Notes: generated by a model not told the origin, from the letters alone. Shown: positions 24,500 through 33,466, counted from the first letter of the stretch. The stretch: 64,000 nt of DNA from Faecalispora anaeroviscerum (GCF_947568225.1 NZ_CANOOQ010000001.1:992001-1056000); one strand, 5' to 3'. A program made the numbers and translations.

Positions 24500-25948
24500 T
24501 TATGCTCTCTGCTCCATATGAATGTGCGTCAAATCATGAATCTCTTCCAAATTTTCTTTAATGCCGCGTTTGTCGGCGGCAGCCAGCAGCTTCTGACGAT
24601 TCTTCATCAGCTTCTGCACCGGCTCTACGCCGCCCGGGCCGGCAACACAGCCGCCCTCGCAGGCCATGCCCTCGATCAGATCCTCCTGCATACGGCCCGC
24701 GTTCATTATCATCAGCTGCTTTTTGCATTCCCTAGCGCCGCTGCACTTCACACAGGAAACCGTCTGATCAAAACCATCCTCGGCCAAAGCAGCCTCCACC
24801 GCTGCGGTAACGCCGCCGCTGACGGCAAAATTCTTACCCTTAATGCTGCCGTCCTGCACGTTTTCAACTTCAATCGTTTCAACTTCAATCTCCTTGGCGT
24901 TGAACATGGCTACCAGCTCTTCAAATGTCATCACATAATCAGCGGTATTCTCCGCTTTCTGAATTTCGAGCTTCTTCGCCACACAAGGGCCAAAAAAGAC
25001 TACCAATATGTCCGGATCCTTCTCTTTTAAGTACCGTACGGTCATTGTCATGGGAGACGCCGTACGAGAAATGTTAGGCTCCAGCTTCGGGAAATGCTTT
25101 TCGATCATATCCACAAATGCCGGGCAGCAGGAGGTTGTCATCTTCTTACCTTCCGCAACGGCCTCTTTCAACTCCTGCGCCTCGTGGTACGCAGTGGCAT
25201 CCGCACCCAGAGAAACCTCAACCGCATCGGTAAAGCCAATACGGCGCAGGCCCTCTTTGAGCTGGCCCACATTTGCGGTTCCAAAATGGCCCTCAATGGC
25301 GGGGGCGAATACGGCATACACCTTTTTTCCGGACTGGATCTCACGAATTACGCTTACGAGGCTGGAACGGTCTGTGATCGCACCGAACGGGCAACCGGCC
25401 ATACACGCGCCGCAGCTGATACAGCGGCTGTAATCGATAGCGGCCAGACGGTTCTCATCCATGGTAATGGCATTGACCGGGCAAGACCGCAGACAAGGGC
25501 GCATCGTATCCGAAATGGCGTTGTAAGGGCAGGCCGCAGCACAGCGTCCGCACTCCTTACATTTCGCCGGGTCGATATACGCACCGCGTCCGGTAACACT
25601 GATCGCCCCAAACGGACAAGCCGCCACACATTTTTTTGCCAAACACTTCTGACAGTTGTCCGTTACATTAAAGCGGTTGATGGGACACCCCTCACATGCG
25701 GCCGGAAGCACGCCCATGACGGCCTTGTCTTCCTGGCGGGGAAGATCTTCGCCGCAGGCTGCCGAAACGCGCTCACGAATGATTTCTCGCTCACGGTAAA
25801 TGCAGCAGCGAAAAGCGGGCTGCGGACCAGGGATGATCTCATATGGAATATCCCCAAGATGCTCTGACAGCTGATTGTCGTAGCTCAGGCGAGCTACCGA
25901 AGACAGCACTCTATATTTGAGCTGTTTTGCGTCATTGTCATACTTCAT
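24500..25948 (-). CDS. Monomeric [FeFe] hydrogenase (group B-like)
   Basis: 482 residues. The N-terminal half carries several CxxCxxC-type clusters (about 84-190, ferredoxin-like repeats CPFGAIS, CPYNAIS, CPVNAIT, CPFGAIT). The H-cluster domain has TSCCPAF (272-278), FGPCVAKK (319-326) and EGMACEGGC (426-434), which vary from the group A motifs (TSCCPxW, MPCxxKK, ExMACxGGC) in the way group B1/B3 enzymes do. It probably handles H2 and ferredoxin in the cytoplasm. I chose ATG 25948; an upstream in-frame extension to 26026 has no ribosome site. It is monocistronic. Confidence 0.9.
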   Translation of the reverse strand: MKYDNDAKQLKYRVLSSVARLSYDNQLSEHLGDIPYEIIPGPQPAFRCCIYREREIIRERVSAACGEDLPRQEDKAVMGVLPAACEGCPINRFNVTDNCQKCLAKKCVAACPFGAISVTGRGAYIDPAKCKECGRCAAACPYNAISDTMRPCLRSCPVNAITMDENRLAAIDYSRCISCGACMAGCPFGAITDRSSLVSVIREIQSGKKVYAVFAPAIEGHFGTANVGQLKEGLRRIGFTDAVEVSLGADATAYHEAQELKEAVAEGKKMTTSCCPAFVDMIEKHFPKLEPNISRTASPMTMTVRYLKEKDPDILVVFFGPCVAKKLEIQKAENTADYVMTFEELVAMFNAKEIEVETIEVENVQDGSIKGKNFAVSGGVTAAVEAALAEDGFDQTVSCVKCSGARECKKQLMIMNAGRMQEDLIEGMACEGGCVAGPGGVEPVQKLMKNRQKLLAAADKRGIKENLEEIHDLTHIHMEQRA

Positions 25949-26066
25949 GCTAAAATCCACCCTACTTTTATCATTGTATTTTTGTTGTGTACAATCAAAA
26001 GCATGAAATAATTCCGCACAATACAAAATGAGAGCGACGGAACGATTTCATGTTATCTTTGTGATT

Positions 26067-26095
26067 ATTATAACATTTTAGCTGTATAATAACAA
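26067..26095 (-). promoter_or_regulatory. Promoter of the hydrogenase gene
   Basis: On the minus strand TTGTTA (26090-26095), a 17-base spacer and TATAAT (26067-26072). The leader would be about 110 bases. No clear Rex box overlaps it. Confidence 0.6.
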
Positions 26096-26099
26096 GAGA

Positions 26100-26542
26100 G
26101 AAATAAGATCAATAATCGAGAAATTTTTTAAACGATATTCCTAATAAACTACACAAAATCTTTTGATTCACCCATTTTTGAAATTTCTACTTCTGAATTA
26201 TTAAAAAGGCATTCTTTCAAGCCTATTCATTTTTATTATAAATATTGCATAAATATAAATTAATTATACATTTTCATTCTGAGACACCTGTTCTCTGCAC
26301 GAGAACACACACCTTCGTTTCGGCGAATTTGCTGAACTTGCTGAAACAAAAGATTTTTTCTATTGAAAAACTCGTGACTTTCCTATGAATTTTTCATCAC
26401 CTCTTGCAAGAGGGGGAAGAAATTATTCTTCTCGCAACCTGCAAGCCATATAGAGCATATTTTTTACTTACCTGCTGATACTATAAGAATTCGGAATCTG
26501 ATAAATCAATATTGACATAATCAAAATCAAATAAAATTTTTC
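26100..26542. other. AT-rich intergenic stretch
   Basis: About 440 bases between the divergent hydrogenase and polyamine transcription units, with no credible gene. It holds two small hairpins, GTTCTC/GAGAAC near 26290-26306 and the palindrome CTCTTGCAAGAG at 26401-26412. The latter is followed by GGGGAAGAAATT and may be a decayed copy of the dispersed palindrome. TTCAGC-type short repeats occur near 26320-26345 on the minus strand. Confidence 0.4.
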
Positions 26543-26571
26543 TTGCATTTTGTAGCTGTTTATAGTACAAT
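26543..26571 (+). promoter_or_regulatory. Promoter of the polyamine operon leader
   Basis: TTGCAT (26543-26548), 17-base spacer, TACAAT (26566-26571). Transcription would begin near 26578, giving a leader of about 465 bases before speD. Confidence 0.6.
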
Positions 26572-26577
26572 GCAACT

Positions 26578-26985
26578 CGAAAGAAAAGTAGGATTAAAGC
26601 CTATTTTCAGCGAAGGTGAGGCTTCACCTTCGCAGCAACAACTTTTTTTGACCATTTTTTTCGCTTTTGCGGGGAAAATCAAACGCCATACGGACAGCTG
26701 GGTCAAAATGCCGGGCGGCAACTTTCGTTGCCTTATTGATTGAGCCGTTGCTCAAATTTTATAAGTTGGTTACTTAAAACCGTGTGCCTTTCGCACATTA
26801 CGCTTGTGAAACAATCAATAAGAGTAGTAAAAGTAAGTTATTGCTATATAGACTCTGATTCTCTGTACTTTTGAATAAATAACAGCGGTTTGCCGTATGC
26901 CTTTGCGCACGGCCCGCTCGAAATAAAACAAAATCGACAGAAACTGTGACTCAAGTGTAAAAATGCGGCGCGTGCCGTGCTTTTT
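26578..26985 (+). ncRNA. Structured leader RNA of the polyamine operon, candidate attenuator/riboswitch
   Basis: Many perfect stems follow the promoter: AAAGTAGG/CCTATTTT (26585/26600), GCGAAGGTGA/TCACCTTCGC (26610/26624), TTTTGACC/GGTCAAAA (26646/26701), GGCAAC/GTTGCC (26717/26727), TTATTGATTG/CAATCAATAA (26733/26812) enclosing several small hairpins, and AGCGG..GCCGT/ACGGC..CCGCT (26884-26918). The stretch ends in a terminator. No reading frame with a ribosome site runs through it. I do not recognise the class. Regulation of the downstream genes is inferred from position and from the alternative pairing described under findings. Confidence 0.6.
26959..26985 (+). terminator. Terminator of the polyamine leader with competing antiterminator
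   Basis: AAAAATGCGGC / GCCGTGCTTTTT stem with loop GCGT and one mismatch, ending in a T-run, about 58 bases before speD. Its 3' arm GCCGTGC (26974-26980) is exactly complementary to GCACGGC (26907-26913) in the upstream hairpin, so the two structures are mutually exclusive. Confidence 0.6.
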
Positions 26986-27042
26986 CCCTTGGGTCTTTTT
27001 TTATTTTCTTCTGCAAAAATACGCCGGAAATCAGGTGACGGT

Positions 27043-27831
27043 ATGGAAAACAAACTGAAATTATATGGCTTTAACAATCTGACCAAATCCCTCAGCTTTA
27101 ACATCTATGACGTCTGCTACGCCAAAAGCGAACGGGAGCAGCGCGACTACATCGCCTATATTGACGAGCAGTACAACTCCGAACGCCTGACCGGGATTCT
27201 GGAGCGCGTAACGGAGATGATCGGCGCGCATGTGCTGAACATCTCGAAGCAGGATTATGACCCGCAGGGCGCGAGCGTCACCTTTCTGATTGCGGAGGAA
27301 TCGATGCTGGCGGGACGCCGGGCCGGCACACGCGCGGAGCTTTCGGGCGAAACGATGGTGGCGCATCTGGACAAAAGCCACGTGACGGTGCACACCTACC
27401 CCGAATACCACCCAGACACCTTTCTGGCTACGTTTCGGGTGGACATTGATGTTGCCACCTGCGGCGAAATTACCCCGCTGAGCACACTGGACTATTTGAT
27501 TGGCAGCTTTGACTCCGACATCATCACCATGGATTACCGCGTACGCGGTTTTACCCGCGACGTAACCGGGAAAAAGCTGTTTATGGATCACAAAATGACG
27601 TCCATTCAAGATTTTATCGATGACAAAACCCTGCGCAAATACGATGCGATTGATTTAAACGTATACCAATCGAATCTGTTCCATACCAAAATGCTGATTA
27701 AGGAAATTAATTTGCAGAATTATCTGTTCAATACCGACGTTTACGAGCTGCCGCCCCAAGCGCGCCTGAAAATTACGGACAGCCTGCGGCGCGAGATGAT
27801 CGAAATATTCACCGGCAGCAACGTGTACTGA
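27043..27831 (+). CDS. speD: S-adenosylmethionine decarboxylase, proenzyme
   Basis: 262 residues, the class 1A (E. coli type) length. It makes decarboxylated AdoMet, the aminopropyl donor for SpeE. Self-cleavage and pyruvoyl formation are expected at Lys111-Ser112 in HLDKSHVTVHTYPE, the same numbering as in E. coli. The DIDVATCGEITPL motif is also conserved. I chose ATG 27043 after CAGGTGACGG; the upstream frame to 26977 overlaps the leader terminator. It is the first gene of a six-gene polyamine operon. Confidence 0.93.
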   Translation: MENKLKLYGFNNLTKSLSFNIYDVCYAKSEREQRDYIAYIDEQYNSERLTGILERVTEMIGAHVLNISKQDYDPQGASVTFLIAEESMLAGRRAGTRAELSGETMVAHLDKSHVTVHTYPEYHPDTFLATFRVDIDVATCGEITPLSTLDYLIGSFDSDIITMDYRVRGFTRDVTGKKLFMDHKMTSIQDFIDDKTLRKYDAIDLNVYQSNLFHTKMLIKEINLQNYLFNTDVYELPPQARLKITDSLRREMIEIFTGSNVY

Positions 27832-27850
27832 ACAGAAAGGAGGCCCTTTG

Positions 27851-29305
27851 TTGAGCAAACTAGATCAAAGCCGTATGCCCATCCGGCAGGCGCTGCTGGA
27901 TTTTCAGGCGGAACGGGTGGTTCCCTTCGATGTTCCCGGGCATAAGCACGGGCGGGGAAACCCCGAGCTGACCCAGTTTCTAGGCGAGCGCTGCATGCAG
28001 CTCGACGTCAATTCCATGAAGCCGCTGGACAATTTGTGCCACCCGGTTTCCGTCATTCGCGAGGCGGAGGAGTTGGCCGCCGACGCATTCGGCGCGGCAC
28101 ACGCGTTTTTTATGGTGAACGGTACTACCTCCGCCGTGCAGGCCATGGTGCTTTCCGCCTGCAAGCACGGGGATGAAATCATTTTGCCGCGCAACGTACA
28201 CCGCAGCGTGATTAACGCACTGATCCTGTGCGGCGCGACGCCCGTCTATGTCAATCCCGAAACCGACCACCGCCTTGGCATTTCCCTCGGCATGCGCCTT
28301 TCCGCTGTGGAACAGGCGATCCGCGAACACCCGAAAGCGCGGGCGGTGCTAGTGAACAACCCCACTTATTACGGCATCTGCTCGAATTTAAAGGCAATCA
28401 CCGAGCTGGCTCACCAACACGGCATGCTGGTGCTGGCAGACGAGGCGCACGGCACACACCTGTATTTTGGGGAAGATCTGCCGCTGTGCGCCATGAAGGC
28501 CGGAGCAGACATGGCCTCGGTAAGCATGCACAAATCCGGCGGCTCGCTGACTCAAAGCTCGTTTCTGCTGCTCGGCGGCGGCGTCAGCGCGGGCTATGTA
28601 CGGCAGATCATCAACCTGACCCAGACGACCAGCGGCTCTTACCTGCTGCTGTCGAGCCTTGATATTTCCCGGAAAAAGCTTGCTACCGAGGGCAAAGAGA
28701 TTTTTCGCCGGGTTGTGGAAATGGCCGAGTACGCGCGCGGCGAGATCAACCAGATCGGTGATTACTACGCCTATTCCCGTGAGCTCATCAACGGCGACAC
28801 CGTGTATGACTTCGACACTACAAAGCTTTCCGTCAACACGCTGGAACTCGGCCTCGCCGGAATTGAAGTGTATGATATTCTGCGGGACGAGTATGATATT
28901 CAGGTGGAGTTCGGCGACCTTGGCAACATTCTGGCGTACCTTTCCGTTGGTGACCGCCACCGCGATTTAGAACGGCTCGTCGGCGCGCTCGCGGAAATCC
29001 GCCGCAACTACAAGCGCGATAAAACGGGCATGCTGCGCATGGAGTATATCTCCCCCATTGTTGCGGTGCCGCCGCAGAAGGCCTTTTACGCCGAAAAAGA
29101 GGCTCTGCCCCTTGCGCAGAGCTCCGGGCGCATTTGCAGTGAATTTGTCATGTGCTACCCGCCGGGAATCCCGATTCTTGCCCCAGGCGAGCTGATTACC
29201 GGTGAAATACTGGAATATATCGCGTACGCCAAGGAAAAGGGCTGCTTCTTAACCGGCCCGGAGGATTTGGAGCTGGAACAGCTCAACGTGATGAAGGAGG
29301 AATAA
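27851..29305 (+). CDS. speA: Arginine decarboxylase (Orn/Lys/Arg decarboxylase family, YaaO/SpeA type)
   Basis: 484 residues of the aspartate-aminotransferase-fold group, the length of the Bacillus SpeA/YaaO type. The N-terminal VPFDVPGHKHGRGNPEL, the PLP-contact DEAHGTHLYF and the Schiff-base lysine in SVSMHKSGGSLTQSS are clear. Arginine rather than lysine or ornithine is inferred from the agmatinase gene two genes downstream. The TTG at 27851 stands 7 bases after GGAGG; a second TTG at 27848 is also possible. Confidence 0.85.
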   Translation: MSKLDQSRMPIRQALLDFQAERVVPFDVPGHKHGRGNPELTQFLGERCMQLDVNSMKPLDNLCHPVSVIREAEELAADAFGAAHAFFMVNGTTSAVQAMVLSACKHGDEIILPRNVHRSVINALILCGATPVYVNPETDHRLGISLGMRLSAVEQAIREHPKARAVLVNNPTYYGICSNLKAITELAHQHGMLVLADEAHGTHLYFGEDLPLCAMKAGADMASVSMHKSGGSLTQSSFLLLGGGVSAGYVRQIINLTQTTSGSYLLLSSLDISRKKLATEGKEIFRRVVEMAEYARGEINQIGDYYAYSRELINGDTVYDFDTTKLSVNTLELGLAGIEVYDILRDEYDIQVEFGDLGNILAYLSVGDRHRDLERLVGALAEIRRNYKRDKTGMLRMEYISPIVAVPPQKAFYAEKEALPLAQSSGRICSEFVMCYPPGIPILAPGELITGEILEYIAYAKEKGCFLTGPEDLELEQLNVMKEE

Positions 29306-29308
29306 GCG

Positions 29309-30169
29309 GTGGATTTATGGTTTACCGAAAAACACGCACCCGGCGTTCAGTTTTCCATCCGGGTGGACCGGCAGCTGTACAGCGGGCAGAGCGAGTTTCA
29401 GCGCATTGATGTATTTGAATCCGAGGAATTCGGCCGCTTTTTAACGCTCGACGGTTACATGATGCTCACAGAGCGCGACGAGTTCATCTACCACGAAATG
29501 ATCGTCCATGTTCCAATGGCGGTACACCCCAAGGTGCGGCGCGTACTGGTCATTGGCGGCGGCGACGGCGGCGCGGTGCGCGAGCTGATCCGCTACCCGG
29601 AGATTGAGCGGATCGACGTGGTGGAAATCGACGAGCAAGTGGTGCGAGTGTGTCAGGAGTATCTTTCGATCACTGCGCGGGGCTTTGACGACCCGCGAGT
29701 GAAGCTCTATTTTCAGGACGGCCTGAAATTTGTGCGCCGCCAAAGCGAAGAATATGACCTGATTCTGGTAGACTCAACCGATCCGTTCGGCCCCGGCGAG
29801 GGCTTGTTTACCCGGGAGTTTTACGGCAACTGCTTTAAGGCGCTCAAAGACGACGGCATTATGGTCAACCAGCATGAAAGCCCATTCTACGCGGTGGACG
29901 CGCTGGCGATGCAGAGAGCGCATAAGCGGATTGTGAAATCCTTCCCCATCAGCCGTGTGTACCAGGCGCATATTCCCACCTACCCCTCCGGCCACTGGCT
30001 GTTCGGGTTTGCGTCGAAGAAATATCATCCGCTCAAGGATTTAGACGGGAAGTGCTGGAAGGAACGCGGCATCCCGACCCGCTATTACAATACCAAGCTG
30101 CACAAGGGCGCGTTTGCCCTGCCAAATTATGTGGAGGAGCTTTTGCGAAATGTCGAACACATTGACTAA
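29309..30169 (+). CDS. speE: Spermidine synthase (aminopropyltransferase)
   Basis: 286 residues. It transfers the aminopropyl group of decarboxylated AdoMet to putrescine or a related amine. Motifs: the N-terminal substrate hairpin YSGQSEFQRIDVFES, LDGYMMLTERDEFIYHEM, the nucleotide-binding VIGGGDGGAVRE, and the catalytic-loop DSTDPFGPGEGLF. It starts at GTG 29309 behind GGAGG, 3 bases after speA, and overlaps speB by 20 bases. Confidence 0.94.
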   Translation: MDLWFTEKHAPGVQFSIRVDRQLYSGQSEFQRIDVFESEEFGRFLTLDGYMMLTERDEFIYHEMIVHVPMAVHPKVRRVLVIGGGDGGAVRELIRYPEIERIDVVEIDEQVVRVCQEYLSITARGFDDPRVKLYFQDGLKFVRRQSEEYDLILVDSTDPFGPGEGLFTREFYGNCFKALKDDGIMVNQHESPFYAVDALAMQRAHKRIVKSFPISRVYQAHIPTYPSGHWLFGFASKKYHPLKDLDGKCWKERGIPTRYYNTKLHKGAFALPNYVEELLRNVEHID

Positions 30170-31016
30170 AAACATTGAAACCTTTTTAGGCTGTGACAGT
30201 GAGTATGAAGAGGCCAAAGCCGTTCTGTTCGGCGCGCCGTTTGATTCCACCACATCGTTCCGCCCCGGCACTCGTTTTGCAAGCCGGGCCATGCGTGCCG
30301 ACTCCTTTGGACTGGAAACATACAGCCCTTATCAGGATAAGGATTTATCAGATATTTCTATATTCGATGGCGGAGATTTAGAACTGTGCTTTGGCGATAC
30401 CCAAAAAGCCCTCTCACAGATTGAGGAATTCGCTACGAGTATTTTAGCAGACAATAAGCTGCCGGTGATGATCGGCGGTGAGCATCTGGTTACGCTGGGC
30501 GCGGTTCGGGCCGCGGTGAAGCGCCACCCGAATCTGCACATTCTGCATTTTGACGCGCACGCCGACCTTCGCGAGGAATACCTTGGCGCCACCCTCTCCC
30601 ACGCGACGGTGCTGCACCGCTGCTGGGATTTGGTTGGGGACGGCAAAATCTTTCAGTTCGGTATCCGTTCCGGCGACCGGAGTGAATTTACTTGGGGGCG
30701 CCAGCACGTATCTACCCACAAATTTAATTTTGAGGGATTGGAGAGCGTAATTGCCTCTCTAAAGGGCAAACCTGTTTATGTCACGATTGATCTGGATGTT
30801 CTCGACCCGTCAGTCTTCCCCGGCACGGGAACACCGGAGCCGGGCGGAGTCAGCTTTTTGCAGCTGCTGCACGCGGTACTGGCGCTGGGGAGCTTAAACG
30901 TAGTCGGCTGCGACGTAAACGAGCTTTCGCCCGTTTATGACCAGAGCGGTGTTTCCACCGCGGTTGCCTGTAAAATTCTGCGGGAACTTCTTTTGACGAT
31001 CATCCCCGCTTCTTAA
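30150..31016 (+). CDS. speB: Agmatinase
   Basis: 288-residue ureohydrolase that splits agmatine to putrescine and urea. The manganese ligands are in GGEHLV, HFDAHADLRE and TIDLDVLDPSVFPGTGTPEPGG. The fold and length match agmatinase rather than arginase. It starts at ATG 30150 inside the end of speE, with GGAGGAGC upstream. An aminopropylagmatine ureohydrolase activity is also possible because speE is adjacent. Confidence 0.9.
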   Translation: MSNTLTKNIETFLGCDSEYEEAKAVLFGAPFDSTTSFRPGTRFASRAMRADSFGLETYSPYQDKDLSDISIFDGGDLELCFGDTQKALSQIEEFATSILADNKLPVMIGGEHLVTLGAVRAAVKRHPNLHILHFDAHADLREEYLGATLSHATVLHRCWDLVGDGKIFQFGIRSGDRSEFTWGRQHVSTHKFNFEGLESVIASLKGKPVYVTIDLDVLDPSVFPGTGTPEPGGVSFLQLLHAVLALGSLNVVGCDVNELSPVYDQSGVSTAVACKILRELLLTIIPAS

Positions 31017-31077
31017 CCTTAGAAAATCAAACAGACCGGCAGAGCATTTCTGCCCATTTCACAGGAGGTATCACACC

Positions 31078-32277
31078 ATGGGAAAAGCACTGATTATCGG
31101 CTGCGGCGGCGTTGCGAGCGTTGCCATTCACAAATGCTGCCAAAACAGCGACGTTTTTGAGGAAATCTGCATCGCGAGCCGTACCAAAAGCAAATGCGAC
31201 GCTCTCAAAGAGAAACTCTCCGGCGGCAAGACCGTTATCCACACCGCACAGGTAAATGCCGACAACGTCGATGAGCTGATCGCGCTCATCGACGACTTCC
31301 AGCCCGATGTGGTACTGAACCTGGCTCTGCCGTATCAGGACTTGACCATTATGGACGCGTGCCTTGCAACCAAAACCAATTATGTAGATACCGCAAACTA
31401 CGAGCCCCTTGACACCGCGAAATTTGAATACAAATGGCAGTGGGATTACAAAGAGCGCTTTGAGAAAGCCGGTATCACCGCGCTGCTCGGCAGCGGCTTT
31501 GACCCCGGCGTAACCGGGGTGTTCTCGGCTTACGCTCAGAAACATCAGTTTGATGAGATCAACTACATTGATATTCTCGACGCAAACGCGGGCGACCACG
31601 GCTACCCCTTTGCCACCAACTTCAACCCCGAAATTAACATTCGCGAGGTAAGTGCCAAGGGTAGCTACTGGGAAAACGGCAAATGGATTGAAACCGAGCC
31701 GATGGAGATCAAGCGCGTGTACGACTTCCCCGAAATCGGCGAGAAGGATATGTACCTGCTGCACCATGAAGAGCTGGAGTCCCTCGCGCTCAACATCAAG
31801 GGCATCCGCCGCATCCGCTTTTTTATGACGTTCGGCCAGAGCTACCTGACCCACCTGAAATGCCTTGAGAATGTGGGCATGACCTCGATTGTGCCGATTG
31901 AATTTGAGGGCAAGCAAATTGTGCCGCTGCAATTTCTCAAAGCGGTTCTGCCCGACCCTGCCTCTCTTGGACCACGCACTAAGGGCAAGACGAACATCGG
32001 CTGCATCTTTCAGGGCAAAAAGGACGGCAAGGACAAAACCTACTACATCTATAATGTATGCGACCATCAGGAATGCTACCGCGAGGTAGGCTCACAGGCG
32101 ATTTCATACACCACGGGCGTTCCGGCCATGATCGGCGCGGCTCTGCTGATGACCGGCGTATGGAACAAGCCCGGCGTACACAACATTGAAGAGTTCGATC
32201 CCGATCCCTTCATGGACGCGCTCAACAAATGGGGTCTGCCGTGGCAGGAAAGCTTTGCCCCCGAGCTGGTTGACTGA
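31078..32277 (+). CDS. Carboxyspermidine/carboxynorspermidine dehydrogenase (saccharopine dehydrogenase family)
   Basis: 399 residues. The N-terminal Rossmann domain begins KALIIGCGGVASVAIHKCC, followed by the catalytic region LLGSGFDPGVTGVFSAYAQKH and the HHEELESL segment characteristic of CASDH. The enzyme condenses putrescine (or diaminopropane) with aspartate semialdehyde using NADPH to form carboxyspermidine (or carboxynorspermidine). The neighbouring nspC makes this function more likely than lysine metabolism. It starts at ATG 31078 behind AGGAGG. Confidence 0.9.
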   Translation: MGKALIIGCGGVASVAIHKCCQNSDVFEEICIASRTKSKCDALKEKLSGGKTVIHTAQVNADNVDELIALIDDFQPDVVLNLALPYQDLTIMDACLATKTNYVDTANYEPLDTAKFEYKWQWDYKERFEKAGITALLGSGFDPGVTGVFSAYAQKHQFDEINYIDILDANAGDHGYPFATNFNPEINIREVSAKGSYWENGKWIETEPMEIKRVYDFPEIGEKDMYLLHHEELESLALNIKGIRRIRFFMTFGQSYLTHLKCLENVGMTSIVPIEFEGKQIVPLQFLKAVLPDPASLGPRTKGKTNIGCIFQGKKDGKDKTYYIYNVCDHQECYREVGSQAISYTTGVPAMIGAALLMTGVWNKPGVHNIEEFDPDPFMDALNKWGLPWQESFAPELVD

Positions 32278-32279
32278 CG

Positions 32280-33416
32280 ATGGAACGGACAAAGCTTTAT
32301 TTACAGGCCCCCTCCCCCTGCTTTGTGGTGGACGAGGCTCTGCTGATTCAGAATTTGCAGCTGCTGGCAATGGTGCAGGAGCGCACCGGCTGCAAGATTC
32401 TGCTGGCGCAAAAGGCCTTCTCCATGTTTTCGCTGTACCCGCTCATCGGCTCGTATTTAAGCGGAGCAACCGCCAGCGGCCTTTATGAAGCGCGGCTCGG
32501 CTATGAAGAAATGGGTAAGGAAAACCACGTTTTCTCCCCCGCGTACCGCGACGAGGAATTTGACGAGATCACCCGCCTGTGCGACCACATTGTATTCAAC
32601 TCGTTTTCTCAGTGGCAGAAGTTCAAAGACCGCGCTCTCGCCGCCGGCCGCGAATGCGGCATCCGCATAAACCCGGAATGCTCCACGCAGGATCACGCGA
32701 TTTACGACCCCTGCTCCCCCGGCTCGCGGCTTGGGGTAACGGCAGCGAATTTTCATGCGGAGCTGCTCGAGAACATTTCGGGCCTGCACTTTCACACACT
32801 GTGCGAACAGGACGCCGACGCGCTGGAGCGGACACTGGATGCCGTAGACAAGAAATTCGGCGCGTATCTTCCCAAAATGAAGTGGCTGAATTTTGGCGGA
32901 GGGCATCACATCACCCGCCCGGGGTACGATGTGGAAAAACTGATTTCCCTGATTCAGCGCACACAAGAGCGCTACGGCGTGCAGGTATATCTGGAGCCGG
33001 GCGAAGCCGTCGCGCTGAACGCGGGCTTTCTCGTTTGCACCGTGCTGGAGATCGTGGAAAACGGAATTGCCAACGCGATTCTCGACACCTCCGCCGCGTG
33101 CCACATGCCGGATGTACTCGAAATGCCCTACCGCCCGCCTCTGCTGGGCGCGGGACTGCCGGAAGAAAAGCCGTACTGCTACCGCCTGGGCGGGCCTACC
33201 TGCCTTGCGGGCGACATCATTGGGGATTACTCCTTCGACCACCCTCTCACCCCCGGTGACCGGCTGATTTTCGGTGACATGGCCCATTACTCGATGGTGA
33301 AAACCAACACCTTTAACGGGATGGCTCTGCCTTCGATTGCGATTCTCGACCAAAGCGGCAAGCTGCGGGTGCAAAAAACCTTTGGGTATCAGGATTTTAA
33401 AGGACGGCTGTCGTAA
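32280..33416 (+). CDS. nspC: Carboxynorspermidine/carboxyspermidine decarboxylase
   Basis: 378 residues of the alanine-racemase-fold PLP decarboxylases. It opens with SPCFVVDEALLIQNLQLL, has the Schiff-base lysine in KILLAQKAFSMF, NFGGGHHITR, and the C-terminal cysteine region GPTCLAGDIIGDYSF that is diagnostic for CASDC. It completes the decarboxylative route to spermidine. The ATG at 32280 lies 2 bases after the previous stop, so it depends on coupling. Confidence 0.93.
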   Translation: MERTKLYLQAPSPCFVVDEALLIQNLQLLAMVQERTGCKILLAQKAFSMFSLYPLIGSYLSGATASGLYEARLGYEEMGKENHVFSPAYRDEEFDEITRLCDHIVFNSFSQWQKFKDRALAAGRECGIRINPECSTQDHAIYDPCSPGSRLGVTAANFHAELLENISGLHFHTLCEQDADALERTLDAVDKKFGAYLPKMKWLNFGGGHHITRPGYDVEKLISLIQRTQERYGVQVYLEPGEAVALNAGFLVCTVLEIVENGIANAILDTSAACHMPDVLEMPYRPPLLGAGLPEEKPYCYRLGGPTCLAGDIIGDYSFDHPLTPGDRLIFGDMAHYSMVKTNTFNGMALPSIAILDQSGKLRVQKTFGYQDFKGRLS

Positions 33417-33466
33417 GCCATAACAAGCCCCGGCATAAGAAACGATACCGCGAAAAATGGATCATC

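Noticed and set aside
25949..26100. Rex operator at the hydrogenase promoter
   Set aside because: TTGTTA is present at the -35 but no matching inverted TAACAA half lies at the right distance.
26543..26743. 66-codon plus-strand open frame inside the polyamine leader
   Set aside because: It starts inside the promoter, has no ribosome site, and its sequence is fully explained by RNA stems. The protein is low in complexity and unlike any family I know.
26578..26985. T-box, SAM-I, FMN, RNase P, tmRNA or SRP RNA in the speD leader
   Set aside because: I looked for their hallmark sequences and saw none. ACAGAAA at 26937 recalls RNase P but the rest of that core is missing.
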